Source: Flavobacteriaceae bacterium (GTDB taxonomy: Bacteria > Bacteroidota > Bacteroidia > Flavobacteriales > Flavobacteriaceae). Taken from it: 39,604 nucleotides of DNA. The position numbers and the translations under genes are program-made. Below, piece after piece: positions 25,684-33,249 of the stretch. The stretch's first letter is position 1. Each line of letters begins with the position of its first letter. The notes below the pieces were generated by a model, which was given only the letters and a program-made list of their open reading frames with translations, did not search any database and was not told the DNA's origin. Where the stretch lies: contig JAMONB010000191.1 of NCBI GenBank assembly GCA_027066745.1, positions 1-39,604 of the forward strand. Reading direction: 5' to 3'.

Positions 25684-26814
25684 TTACCCAACATTTCTTG
25701 CTTGAAAACCAATCGGATTTAACTTCCTAGTTTTATGAAAATCTTGATCATCCTGATTGTAAATAGCAGATAAAGGCATAGAAGTAGTTACAATAGTATC
25801 AAACCCTAATTTTCGCGAAAGTTTACCAGCTTTTTCAACAACTAAATCTTGAAAATCATACTTAGCTATCAATCTCCCTTTTCTTAATAATGCATTATCA
25901 ATTCTAGACACATCGGTATTAAAGGAACAAATAATTTGAATATTTAAACAATCTGAAAGTAACCCATCAGAAATATTTAACAATGCAGAAACAGAAGAAT
26001 TCCCGTTACTTTCTCTATCTAAAACAATGTTTTCAGCATCTTCAATTACAAATATCGAATTAGGATTATCAATTAAAGTTGGAATCAAATCAGGATTAGT
26101 TAACGCTGTTGCCATACTTGGAGGCAAGAATATAACATTCTTTTTTAATTTAGTAATCAAATATCGAATGTAGGAAGTTTTCCCTGTTCCTGGTTTTCCG
26201 TGAAGTAGCACCAATCCTTTACTATTTTTCTTCGATAATTTTTTTAAAATAGTATCGTGAACTGGAATAAAATCATCATTATAATTTTCATTAATATCTA
26301 AATCAGATATTGGAATTTCTAATGTAGTTATTCCTATTCCTTCTCTTGTATGAACTAACAATGAAATTTGAGGTTTAAACTTTTTTCTTTTTTTAAATTT
26401 TTTAATACCATTCACAATGTTATCTACAATTGATATATCCGTTTTTCTAAATAATAATCTTACTAATGATTGATTCAAATCGAAATTGACAATTAAATCT
26501 TCATATAAAAAATAAAAGACATCTTCATAGTCAGCATTCTTATTTTTATTAAAATAGCGTTTATTATAATAAATATCTACAATTGCCTTTTTATAATTTT
26601 CTAAAAACCATCTATGCGCTTTTTTACAATTTATTTCTATTTCACTAAAATAATTAGGAATAGTATTAAAATGAGCCATAAATAGTTTCATTGGAACTAT
26701 TTCATTTGGATTATTACTTCTACAAACTTCTGATAATTTCATTTTTTCAGTGGTTTGAACTAAATTAAATGAGTTTGTTTGTAGGTGATGGATATTTATT
26801 TCTTTTTTTATCAT
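25684..26814 (-). CDS. BCS1-like AAA ATPase
   Basis: 376 aa from ATG 26814. The N-terminal ~170 residues are unrecognised. The AAA core has Walker A LLHGKPGTGKTSYIRYL (about residue 205), Walker B SIFVIEDAENIV (about 255), sensor 1 IICSFNTDV (about 295) and the arginine-finger segment ALLRKGRLIAKY (about 305), the order seen in BCS1/FtsH-type AAA proteins. The frame extends to a TTG at 26862, but that lies within the operator region, so ATG 26814 is chosen. The gene converges on the WYL gene and has a WYL-type operator 40-60 bases upstream. Probably a remodelling motor in a small defence module; its substrate is unknown. Confidence 0.75.
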   Translation of the reverse strand: MIKKEINIHHLQTNSFNLVQTTEKMKLSEVCRSNNPNEIVPMKLFMAHFNTIPNYFSEIEINCKKAHRWFLENYKKAIVDIYYNKRYFNKNKNADYEDVFYFLYEDLIVNFDLNQSLVRLLFRKTDISIVDNIVNGIKKFKKRKKFKPQISLLVHTREGIGITTLEIPISDLDINENYNDDFIPVHDTILKKLSKKNSKGLVLLHGKPGTGKTSYIRYLITKLKKNVIFLPPSMATALTNPDLIPTLIDNPNSIFVIEDAENIVLDRESNGNSSVSALLNISDGLLSDCLNIQIICSFNTDVSRIDNALLRKGRLIAKYDFQDLVVEKAGKLSRKLGFDTIVTTSMPLSAIYNQDDQDFHKTRKLNPIGFQARNVG

Positions 26815-26851
26815 GTTTATATAATTTAGATTTAAAGGCAAATTACATTTA

Positions 26852-26878
26852 TAGAACGTCAATCAGTGTCGTATTAAT
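26852..26878. promoter_or_regulatory. Second WYL-type operator, upstream of the ATPase gene
   Basis: The stretch ACGTCAATCAGTGTCGTATT closely matches TCGACAACTAATGTCGTATA at the WYL promoter, with the identical core TGTCGTAT. It lies 40-65 bases ahead of the ATPase start, where a repressor would act. Confidence 0.6.
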
Positions 26879-26902
26879 TTTAATCATTTTGAATAAATAA
26901 AA

Positions 26903-27121
26903 ATGGTTAAAAATCATTTGTTTACCGATAGAAATAAAAGAATTACAGCATTTTTATTCGTATGGTTTTTAGAAAGAAACAGTCTTTTACATCAATCAAA
27001 TGGCATAAAAACAATAGTTGATAGTACCTTAGTAGCTTTAAAATTAATGATTGCTCAAAGTAATCCAAATGAAAAAGAGATGATGGTAAAAGTAATTGCA
27101 AACCTATTAGCTAATCCTTAA
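26903..27121 (+). pseudogene. C-terminal fragment of a Fic-family gene
   Basis: 72 aa corresponding to the Fic motif helix and what follows: HLFTDRNKRITAFLFVWFLE, then LVALKLMIAQSNPNEKE and MMVKVIANLL. Complete Bacteroidota Fic/death-on-curing proteins of this type are several times longer, so the N-terminal majority is missing. The motif glycine of H-P-F-x-D-G-N is arginine here (HLFTDRNK). The fragment starts just past the ATPase promoter, suggesting that the WYL/ATPase module displaced the rest of the gene. It could still be translated from ATG 26903. Confidence 0.8.
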
Positions 27122-27345
27122 TTCAAATATCTTCTAAATAACACCTCACACACAGACGAGGAGAAAGAGAGAAGTCATACAAACATAGTGAAGCAATCTG
27201 TTTTAGAATAGCACCAATTTAAATCCGTTTCCATAAGAATAATGGCAACAAAACAACAAACATTCTAGCAGGTTATAAGGTGTTCGTCATACGCTCCATT
27301 TTGTTCCATAAAATATACCTGCAAGGCAATTCACAAATTCAAATG

Positions 27346-27370
27346 TCATTTCGAGCGCAGTCGAGAAATC
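27346..27370 (+). repeat. REP-like palindrome, copy C
   Basis: ATTTC (27348-27352) and GAAAT (27365-27369) flank the core GAGCGCAGTCGA (27353-27364), the same core as at 3806 and 4613. All three are on the same strand. The arms differ but remain complementary. Confidence 0.85.
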
Positions 27371-27506
27371 TCATCATTATAACTTATCCATAGTTTCATA
27401 AGCCTTGCATATACCATAAATAGCACTAATTCGTTGACACGCCTCATTTAGCACTATTTATTTATTTTACTTCACACATTCCACGCATTCCTCACGCATA
27501 GCTCAT

Positions 27507-27561
27507 TTTGCCCTTAAAATCTTCTAAGGTTTTGCTTCGCAAGAATACAGTTAAGGGCAAA
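27507..27561. repeat. Perfect 11-bp inverted repeat with inner hairpin
   Basis: TTTGCCCTTAA (27507-27517) and TTAAGGGCAAA (27551-27561) are exact reverse complements. The 33-nt spacer contains a smaller hairpin, TTGC-TTC-GCAA. Not followed by a T-run. Might be a transfer-origin or regulatory structure. Confidence 0.6.
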
Positions 27562-27929
27562 CCGCTATTAAACAATTTTGGCTCGCCTGCTGCTCACTTC
27601 GGGCTACGTTCACAGGTTCTATTTGTAGAACATCAAGAACAGTATAAATCACCATAAAATCAATCTTTTATAAATAACAACAACTGAAAAACCCACCTGT
27701 AAACTAACGGTTGTCACAGTTTTTGAAGGCATCCATTTTGCATATAAAATAACCGTTGCAAGTAACAATCAACATCCAAATAATTAGGTGATTTATGCCA
27801 ATCAAAAAACATTTGAACTAAAACTTTACAACGGATTATTACATATTGCAAACGCGCACAAGAGCAATATATTTCGTCTAAATAACACATATAAAACAAC
27901 ATATTCTTAAAAACCCAACTCACCAAAAC

Positions 27930-28085
27930 GACCTATTAAAATTGCTGTAGTAATACAAGTTATTGAAACGTCTGAGCAACCCAAAGAGCGTAGCGGTCTG
28001 GGTGCGAAAGTGAGATAACGTAGTATTCAAAGCTATTTTAATAAGTCTTGATTTTTTGGTTCGTTTTGCATCAAGGCAAAATGAA
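27930..28085 (+). repeat. Structured intergenic repeat, copy 4 of 4 (diverged)
   Basis: Same architecture as copies 1-3 with compensating changes. The outer arms are ATTAAAATTGCT and AGCTATTTTAAT; GTAATAC/GTATTC replaces GAAATTC/GAATTC; the inner stem is GCAACCC (27976-27982)/GGGTGC (28000-28005); the 3' hairpin is TTCGTTTTGC (28060-28069)/GCAAAATGAA (28076-28085). The central loop AAAGAGCGTAGCGGTCT is conserved. Here it does not follow a plus-strand gene stop, unlike the other copies. Confidence 0.8.
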
Positions 28086-28283
28086 CATAAAGTAAAGAAT
28101 AACCACTCAATATATTGCCCTTGCCTTTCCCTCAGCTTCAAAAACTCCGACCAACCTTGCGTGTACCACGTAGTTGTTGCACGCACTTATGCCGATGGCA
28201 ACGTGCTATCACCACAACACCCTCGTTCAACTCGCTGGCGGCTCGCCTAAATGCTACCGCATTTTTGCTTGCGATAACCTGCT

Positions 28284-28610
28284 TTATTTTCTTTTTTGTA
28301 TTGAATATTTAGTCGCTTCACGCTGCAAATCTTCCATAGTTTTTACTTTATTTTTAAATAACCAGGTTTCAATTTCTACTTTTTTGAAAAACAATTTCTT
28401 ACCTTTTTTATAATGTGGAATTTCTCGTGTAGATGTCTTCTTATAAACAAAACTTTTTGTGAATTCATAGTATTCACAAAGTTGATTCAAACTCATCACT
28501 TCAGTATCAATCAAGTATTGACTATTAGAATTGAGTCTACTTTCCATTGTATTCAATTTCATCTCAATGGTCATTAATTTTTCAATGATAATTTCAAAAG
28601 GATTTTCCAT
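28284..28610 (-). CDS. Helix-turn-helix DNA-binding protein (excisionase-like)
   Basis: 108 aa. An N-terminal coiled-coil helix (IIIEKLMTIEMKLNTMESRL) is followed by an HTH_17-type domain: MSLNQLCEYYEFTKSFVYKK, then REIPHYKKGKKLFFKKVEIE and TWL. Same class as 2700-2972 but distinct in sequence and on the opposite strand. Proteins like this serve as excision factors or regulators in Bacteroidota mobile elements. Its position after the non-coding tract may mark the right part of the island or a second element. Confidence 0.75.
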   Translation of the reverse strand: MENPFEIIIEKLMTIEMKLNTMESRLNSNSQYLIDTEVMSLNQLCEYYEFTKSFVYKKTSTREIPHYKKGKKLFFKKVEIETWLFKNKVKTMEDLQREATKYSIQKRK

Positions 28611-28676
28611 AATAGCTTTATTAATGTTTGGTGTATAAATAATCTGCGAAATGTCACTCTCAGCTTGGCTGGGTAT

Positions 28677-28869
28677 CTTACCATACCAAACTTTATCATT
28701 TCACTTCAATAATCATTCTAAATTAAGAAACCCCATAAATTACAGTCCTTTTTTAATTAAATTAGTATCTTTAAAAAAATTGCAAACCAATGACTTTATA
28801 AAAATACAGTTATGATCCCTTAAAATAAATGGATAAAAGTTTGTAATAGTTTTATATAACAAGTTGTGC
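28677..28869 (+). repeat. Cassette leader repeat L1 (attI/promoter-like)
   Basis: Starts CTTACCATACC and ends ATATAACAAGTTGTGC. The first 68 bases are identical to L2 (31539-31606); L3 (36661-36850) is a diverged copy. It contains a promoter-like TATCTTTA at 28766-28773. The terminal GTTGTGC (28863-28869) is the exact reverse complement of GCACAAC at the start of E1 (31324-31330). I read this as the recombination point plus promoter of an integron-like cassette. Confidence 0.75.
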
Positions 28870-28903
28870 TTCATGAGAAGAGAGAAACATTAAAATAATA
28901 GTT

Positions 28904-30058
28904 ATGAGAAAAATTATATTTATTTCTATTTTATTCTTCATTGGAACAATCAATTCCATTGCTCAATCAGTTAATACACAATCACAATGGGAAAACTTCT
29001 TTAAAAACAAGATTCTAGGTTTAGACCCTTTAGAAGGTATTTGGAGTAATAGCAACACAGTTAAATTTTACGATAGCTATAATAATTTGATTAGTACTGA
29101 ATATAGACCTCAAGCAGCTACTTTTGCAATATTCAAAGAAGGGAATAAGTATATGACCTATGAAATTGGAAACAATAAAACTGGAATGACATTTATAAAC
29201 ACAGCTTCACAAGGTATCTATTTAATGGAGAATTATTATAAAAAGTCAAATTCTACTTCAAAAGCAAATGCAGTTTTAACTGGAGCTGGATTATTGAAAT
29301 TTTCATATGAAGTTCCTATTGAGGAACTTAAAAGCAGAGCTCAAGAAACTACATACACTTCAATTAATCTGAAGTTGATTTATGAGCAAGAGTGGATAAA
29401 AATTTATCCTGACATAAATGATTACAAGGTTACGCAGCCTTCATCAGGTACAGGTTTTGGAATTTCTTCAAATGGAATAATCGCTACAAATCATCATGTT
29501 ATTGATGGTGCTAAAATTATTTTAGTAAAAGGTATAAATTCTGATTTCAATAAGTCTTATAATGCAAAAATTCTTGTGTCAGATAAGAATAACGACCTTG
29601 CTCTAATTCAAATTGATGATTCTAGTTTTACAACATTGGGTACAATACCTTATCTACTAAAAACAAAACTTTCTAATGTTGGTGAAAACATTTTTGCCTT
29701 GGGATATCCATTAAGAGCAATAATGGGTGATGAAATTAAACTAACAAATGGAATAATCAGTTCAAAGACAGGGTTTCAGGGAGATATAACATCTTATCAA
29801 GTTTCGGCACCTGTTCAATCTGGAAATAGTGGCGGACCTTTATTTGACAGCAACGGCAATGTAATTGGCATTATAAATGCAAAACTTACAATTGCGGAAA
29901 ATGCTTCATATGCAGTAAAAGCAAGTTATCTTCTTAACTTGATTGAACTTTTAAATATTTCACCAAAATTACCAACTATTAACACATTAAAAGGTAAAAG
30001 TTTAGCATCACAAGTTCAAATTATTAACAAGTTTGTTTATATAATTGAAACAGAATGA
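28904..30058 (+). CDS. Exported trypsin-like serine protease
   Basis: 384 aa. Residues 1-22 are a signal peptide (MRKIIFISILFFIGTINSIA), so the protein should leave the cytoplasm. Residues 23-175 are unrecognised. A DegP/trypsin-type (S1C-like) domain follows: GTGFGISSNGIIATNHHVID supplies the histidine (about 198), NNDLALIQID the aspartate (about 231), and VQSGNSGGPLFD the serine (about 309). No PDZ domain follows. The stop overlaps the start of the SIR2 gene by 4 bases (ATGA), so the two are translationally coupled. The leader L1 supplies a probable promoter. An exported protease joined to a cytoplasmic NADase-type protein is unusual. Confidence 0.85.
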   Translation: MRKIIFISILFFIGTINSIAQSVNTQSQWENFFKNKILGLDPLEGIWSNSNTVKFYDSYNNLISTEYRPQAATFAIFKEGNKYMTYEIGNNKTGMTFINTASQGIYLMENYYKKSNSTSKANAVLTGAGLLKFSYEVPIEELKSRAQETTYTSINLKLIYEQEWIKIYPDINDYKVTQPSSGTGFGISSNGIIATNHHVIDGAKIILVKGINSDFNKSYNAKILVSDKNNDLALIQIDDSSFTTLGTIPYLLKTKLSNVGENIFALGYPLRAIMGDEIKLTNGIISSKTGFQGDITSYQVSAPVQSGNSGGPLFDSNGNVIGIINAKLTIAENASYAVKASYLLNLIELLNISPKLPTINTLKGKSLASQVQIINKFVYIIETE

Positions 30059-31314
30059 TTCGGAAATACTGTATTGTAATTTGTGCTTTTTTGAAAAAGC
30101 ATATTAGACAAATAATTAAACCGAATATGGATGGAAATATTTCAATTTTACTGGGTGCTGGTTTTTCTGCACCAATGGGATATCCAATCGGAAACCAACT
30201 TAATGATTTGCTAATAAAATCAATCGATGATAATTTTGCATTTGCACCAAGTGGTGATTTGGCTATTAGTATAGACGGCAGTAAACCAGACTTTGGATAC
30301 AGAACAAGTTATGATATAGAATTTGAATTTTGCCATAAATTAATACTTCATTTTGAAAAGGAAAAAGGATACTTTGACTATGAAGAATTTTATGATTATA
30401 TAGTTGATGAAATTGAAAATGATAAAAATATAGAAGATATTGCTAAACCCTTTTTAAGTGATACAACATCTCTAAACTCTTTAAAAAGTGGTTTAAAAAA
30501 TGTTTACACACAGCTAGTATCACACTATTTAAAGGATAAATATGATAATTCATATTATGATAATTTACCTTTCATAATCGATGATAATTTTCATGGCTAT
30601 ACTGGTATTATGAAAAGCATTAAGGAATTGTCTATAAACTCAATTTTAAATATCCATACACTTAATCATGATTTATTTTTTGAAAGATTTAATAACACAT
30701 CTTTTTTAGAAGGAAGATTAAGTAATGGCTTTGAAGAACTAGGTTCGCCATATTTTGGAAAACTTACAGTAAAAGACAGAAAATATATGGTAAGACTTCA
30801 AAGATATACTGGAAAATATTTTGGCAACCTTCGTTTATATAAACTTCACGGCAGTTTGGATTACCAATTGTATTATCGCAATGAAAAGGGACAACTATCT
30901 CCAGAAACCTATATAAAATCAAGATATGACATAGGAAGTACTGATTTATATAAGGAAATTAAAAACAAAATAAGTGTATTGGAATACGAAAACTGTTGGA
31001 TTAATTATCATCCTGATTTTTTAACAGGAACCACCTCTAAAATTCAGCGCTACGCTGAACCTTTGTTATTTAAAAAACTATTCCAATTATTTAAAGAAAA
31101 TTTGAAAAATGCTGACAAATTGATAATAATTGGTTACGGAGCAAAAGACGATGAAGTCAACAACATTATTTTAGAACATTTTGATTTCAAAAATAAAAAA
31201 ACTTTTATAATTGACCCTTATGCAGGAGATAATGTTAAGGAATTTGGGAGGAAAATAAATGCCAAATTGATAACCGAACAACTTGAAAATATTAATATTA
31301 AAGACTTTGAATAA
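30055..31314 (+). CDS. SIR2-like domain protein
   Basis: 419 aa from ATG 30055, or 395 aa from ATG 30127. The SIR2 fold is clear: ILLGAGFSAPMGYPIG is the NAD-binding loop, LNIHTLNHDLFFE (about residue 200) holds the catalytic asparagine/aspartate, KLHGSLDYQ (about 264) the catalytic histidine, and KLIIIGYGAKDDEVNNII near 365 the late Rossmann segment. SIR2 proteins in defence systems often hydrolyse NAD+ to stop phage growth. The longer start overlaps the protease gene and adds MIRKYCIVICAFLKKH, weakly hydrophobic; MDGNISILLGAG is the more usual N-terminus. The terminal cassette element E1 begins 9 bases after the stop. Confidence 0.82.
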   Translation: MIRKYCIVICAFLKKHIRQIIKPNMDGNISILLGAGFSAPMGYPIGNQLNDLLIKSIDDNFAFAPSGDLAISIDGSKPDFGYRTSYDIEFEFCHKLILHFEKEKGYFDYEEFYDYIVDEIENDKNIEDIAKPFLSDTTSLNSLKSGLKNVYTQLVSHYLKDKYDNSYYDNLPFIIDDNFHGYTGIMKSIKELSINSILNIHTLNHDLFFERFNNTSFLEGRLSNGFEELGSPYFGKLTVKDRKYMVRLQRYTGKYFGNLRLYKLHGSLDYQLYYRNEKGQLSPETYIKSRYDIGSTDLYKEIKNKISVLEYENCWINYHPDFLTGTTSKIQRYAEPLLFKKLFQLFKENLKNADKLIIIGYGAKDDEVNNIILEHFDFKNKKTFIIDPYAGDNVKEFGRKINAKLITEQLENINIKDFE

Positions 31315-31323
31315 AGCACGAAA

Positions 31324-31452
31324 GCACAACACCGTGTAAAATTCATTGCTTGGTTTTGGCTTATTTACGAAAATCCTGTCGGATTTTCAAGTCGGTTAAA
31401 TTTTGTAAATTAGTTGCTTAACCACGCAACGAAATCTTACACAAACCGTTTC
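31324..31452 (+). other. attC-like cassette end, element E1
   Basis: Starts with GCACAAC (31324-31330), the reverse complement of the cassette's first bases GTTGTGC (28863). It then folds as a long imperfect hairpin: GTGTAA/TTACAC, TTC/GAA, TTGC/GCAA and TGGTT/AACCA pair in order, separated by unpaired bases (aa opposite atc, a opposite c). A terminal stem GAAAATCC-TGTC-GGATTTTC lies inside. It ends in AAACCGTTTC. At ~127 nt it is within the size range of integron attC sites, whose hallmark is such a stem with extrahelical bases. Confidence 0.65.
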
Positions 31453-31509
31453 AATAAACAGCAATAATTTATGAAATCTTGGTTATATATCTTGGCGACA
31501 ATCGATTCT
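31451..31509 (-). pseudogene. Decayed copy of the umuC 3' end
   Basis: Read on the minus strand this encodes RLSPRYITKIS, a stop, then IIAVY and the terminal TGA. It aligns codon for codon with the end of umuC (34592-34647), RLSPRYTTKLDEVIEVY. Both copies are preceded on their 3' side by CCGTTTCAATAAAC. It follows E1 directly and precedes L2, so a cassette once sat against a umuC gene here. Confidence 0.88.
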
Positions 31510-31538
31510 ACAGAGTGTTATCATCATTTTGACAGGTT

Positions 31539-31732
31539 CTTACCATACCAAACTTTATCATTTCACTTCAATAATCATTCTAAATTAAGAAACCCCATAA
31601 ATTACACTCTTTTTTTTATTAAATTAGTGTTTTAAAAAAATTGCAAACCAATGACTTTATAAATTACAGTTGTAATTCCTTAAATTAAAGGAATAAAAAA
31701 AAATTAATAGTTTTATATAACAAGTTGGCAAC
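31539..31732 (+). repeat. Cassette leader repeat L2 (attI/promoter-like)
   Basis: 68 bases identical to L1, then ~85% similar to the end, ATATAACAAGTTGGCAAC. The terminal GTTGGCAAC (31724-31732) is the exact reverse complement of GTTGCCAAC (33473-33481) at the start of E2. It lies 30 bases after the umuC-tail remnant. Confidence 0.75.
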
Positions 31733-31759
31733 AAGCAAAAAAAAAATAATATGTTAATT

Positions 31760-31837
31760 ATGAAAAGAATTATTCCGATTTTACTATTGTATTTAGTTGT
31801 TTTAAGTTGTAATAAAAATAGTTTTGATGCTATTTAG
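31760..31837 (+). pseudogene. Lipoprotein N-terminal stub
   Basis: 25 codons: MKRIIPILLLYLVVLSCNKN, five more residues, then TAG. This is a complete lipoprotein signal peptide with the lipobox VLSC, but nothing follows it. An in-frame ATG three codons upstream (31751) is an alternative start. It is either a truncated lipoprotein gene or a tiny lipopeptide gene ahead of the ART-like gene. Confidence 0.5.
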
Positions 31838-31882
31838 GATTGGTACTTCTTTATAAAAAAATGAGAAAACAAAAAATTTAAT

Positions 31883-32299
31883 ATGAATTTATTTCACGGA
31901 ACAAATAAACTTTATGCAAAAAAAATCAAAAAAGGGAAAATTGATGTAAATCTTGGTGGTGGTGAGTTGGGAAAAGGTTTTTATATTGGAGACTTACCAC
32001 ATCAAGCATTTAATTGGGCTTGGCATAGATATAAAAAAAATAAAGCAGTGGTAAAATTAGAAATAAATGATGATGACATTATTCTTCAAAAACCACTTTG
32101 CTTGAATTATATGGAGACTAACTTGTACCGAAGAAAGATTAAAATAAGAAATCAAACTAAAACATTTTTATTTAACGAAAATTTAGTTTGGGCACCAATT
32201 GTAGGGAAGAATATACCAAATTTTAATCAAATTAAAATTGAAAGTGATTCTGCCGAAAATTTGGTTAATAGTAGTCTAGTTATTAAAACAATACTTTAA
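31883..32299 (+). CDS. ART-like protein (DUF3990-type)
   Basis: 138 aa. MNLFHGTN followed by LGGGELGKGFYIGDLPHQAF and NWAW matches the DUF3990-type ADP-ribosyltransferase-like fold: the H-G-T strand, the G-x-G-F-Y strand, then the Q-A-x-x-W-A helix. KAVVKLEINDDD follows as in the family. A C-terminal glutamate is less certain. Such proteins are suspected toxins that modify targets with ADP-ribose. The stop TAA shares its final A with the next start (TAATG), so the partner gene is tightly coupled. Preceded by L2 and the lipoprotein stub. Confidence 0.7.
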   Translation: MNLFHGTNKLYAKKIKKGKIDVNLGGGELGKGFYIGDLPHQAFNWAWHRYKKNKAVVKLEINDDDIILQKPLCLNYMETNLYRRKIKIRNQTKTFLFNENLVWAPIVGKNIPNFNQIKIESDSAENLVNSSLVIKTIL

Positions 32300-32712
32300 T
32301 GGATAAAATATTTTATTTATCCTACTCTAATGTAGAAGAAGGTTTAATTTTTCCAAACGAATTAGAAAATGGAGTTTATTCTCCTGGAATGTGGGTACTT
32401 CAATCTAAAAATTTATCTCAAGCCAAAGAAAAATATTTATTCGATGCCATTAATAAAAATGAGGTAGTTCCTTTAATTTTAAACAAGGTCAATAAAGATT
32501 ATTTCCAAGTTGACACACTTAAATATGGAAAAATATATTTTAGACTTAAAAAAATTTATAAAAGACACCAATTTTATAATGGGAAAAGTACCCTAATTAA
32601 CAATGATCTTTCTTTTTTTCAATTAATTCCAATTAGTATTCCCAAATTGACTCAATTATGTCTTGAAAATAATTTTTATTTAATTGGAAGTATAGATGAA
32701 GATATAGCATAG
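32299..32712 (+). CDS. Uncharacterised partner of the ART-like gene
   Basis: 137 aa, not recognised. Probably cytoplasmic and alpha/beta, with MWVLQSKNLSQAKEKYLFDA, VPLILNKVNKDYFQV and FFQLIPISIPKLTQL. It overlaps the ART-like gene by one base, the tight arrangement typical of toxin-antitoxin pairs, so it might be an antitoxin or an accessory subunit. No DNA-binding motif is visible. Confidence 0.6.
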   Translation: MDKIFYLSYSNVEEGLIFPNELENGVYSPGMWVLQSKNLSQAKEKYLFDAINKNEVVPLILNKVNKDYFQVDTLKYGKIYFRLKKIYKRHQFYNGKSTLINNDLSFFQLIPISIPKLTQLCLENNFYLIGSIDEDIA

Positions 32713-32748
32713 CCAAACCGCTGGAAACAAGCTAAACAACAAAAAAAT

Positions 32749-33180
32749 ATGAAAACAAAAATTAAAAAAACCGCAGGATTGATAATAATCATTTTCTTAG
32801 GGCTAAATTCAGTTAATGCTCAACTTAATATAAGCCGTGCTGACATTATTAATGAGAAAGGTCATAATTATACATCTGGTACTACTGAAAAAGGAGTAAG
32901 ATTTATAACTTATGAAAATGAAAGACAAACAAAGGCAAGTGGTAAATACACACAGATGGAAATATATTTTTTTGGCATACTTTATGGAGGAACAGAAATA
33001 GCTAATAAAATGGTAATAATAGAACCTGCAACTGAAACAAATACATATGTTAATTTCTTTAGAAGTATTCATGTTGAAATAGGTTATAGACAATGGAAAG
33101 ACTCTGAACTTGAAAATTTAACTTATAAAATTGAGATGAAAGGAGAATATTGCTTAATTATTATTGAATACATTAATTAA
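32749..33180 (+). CDS. Small exported protein, unknown function
   Basis: 143 aa. Residues 1-25 are a signal peptide (KTAGLIIIIFLGLNSVNAQ, cleavage probably after NA). The mature part is beta-rich (GVRFITYENERQTKASGKYT, MEIYFFGILYGGTEIANKM) with one cysteine near the C-terminus. No family recognised. It starts 36 bases after the ART partner and lies within the same cassette. A weak inverted repeat (GAGAGTT/AACTCTC, 33198-33223) follows and may end the transcript. Confidence 0.6.
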   Translation: MKTKIKKTAGLIIIIFLGLNSVNAQLNISRADIINEKGHNYTSGTTEKGVRFITYENERQTKASGKYTQMEIYFFGILYGGTEIANKMVIIEPATETNTYVNFFRSIHVEIGYRQWKDSELENLTYKIEMKGEYCLIIIEYIN

Positions 33181-33249
33181 AAAAACAAATTTAGAGGGAG
33201 AGTTTAATGAGTTTTTAACTCTCAAATAAACGAAAGAAATAAAAACTTC

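Larger units (their letters stand above)
27122..28283. other. 1.1-kb non-coding region rich in inverted repeats
   Basis: No convincing gene. It holds ATAAATAG/CTATTTAT (27416-27423 with 27454-27461), REP copy C (27346-27370), an 11-bp inverted repeat at 27507/27551, GTTCTA-TTTG-TAGAAC (27616-27631) and structured repeat copy 4. Local GC is higher than in neighbouring intergenic DNA (for example GGCTCGCCTGCTGCTCAC near 27585). Such tracts beside an HTH gene may be a transfer origin or the control region of a mobilisable element whose mob genes are gone. Confidence 0.5.

Noticed and set aside
26815-26862. N-terminal extension of the BCS1-like ATPase from a TTG
   Set aside because: It would place the start inside the predicted operator, and a normal ATG (26814) exists.
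27714-28413. Several 60-90 codon open frames on both strands
   Set aside because: Low-complexity or repeat-derived translations with no family look, overlapping the structured repeat copy 4 and the HTH gene.
28904-31314. Naming the protease-SIR2 pair as a known defence system
   Set aside because: The layout does not match any SIR2-containing system I can name with confidence, and the signal peptide on the protease is atypical.
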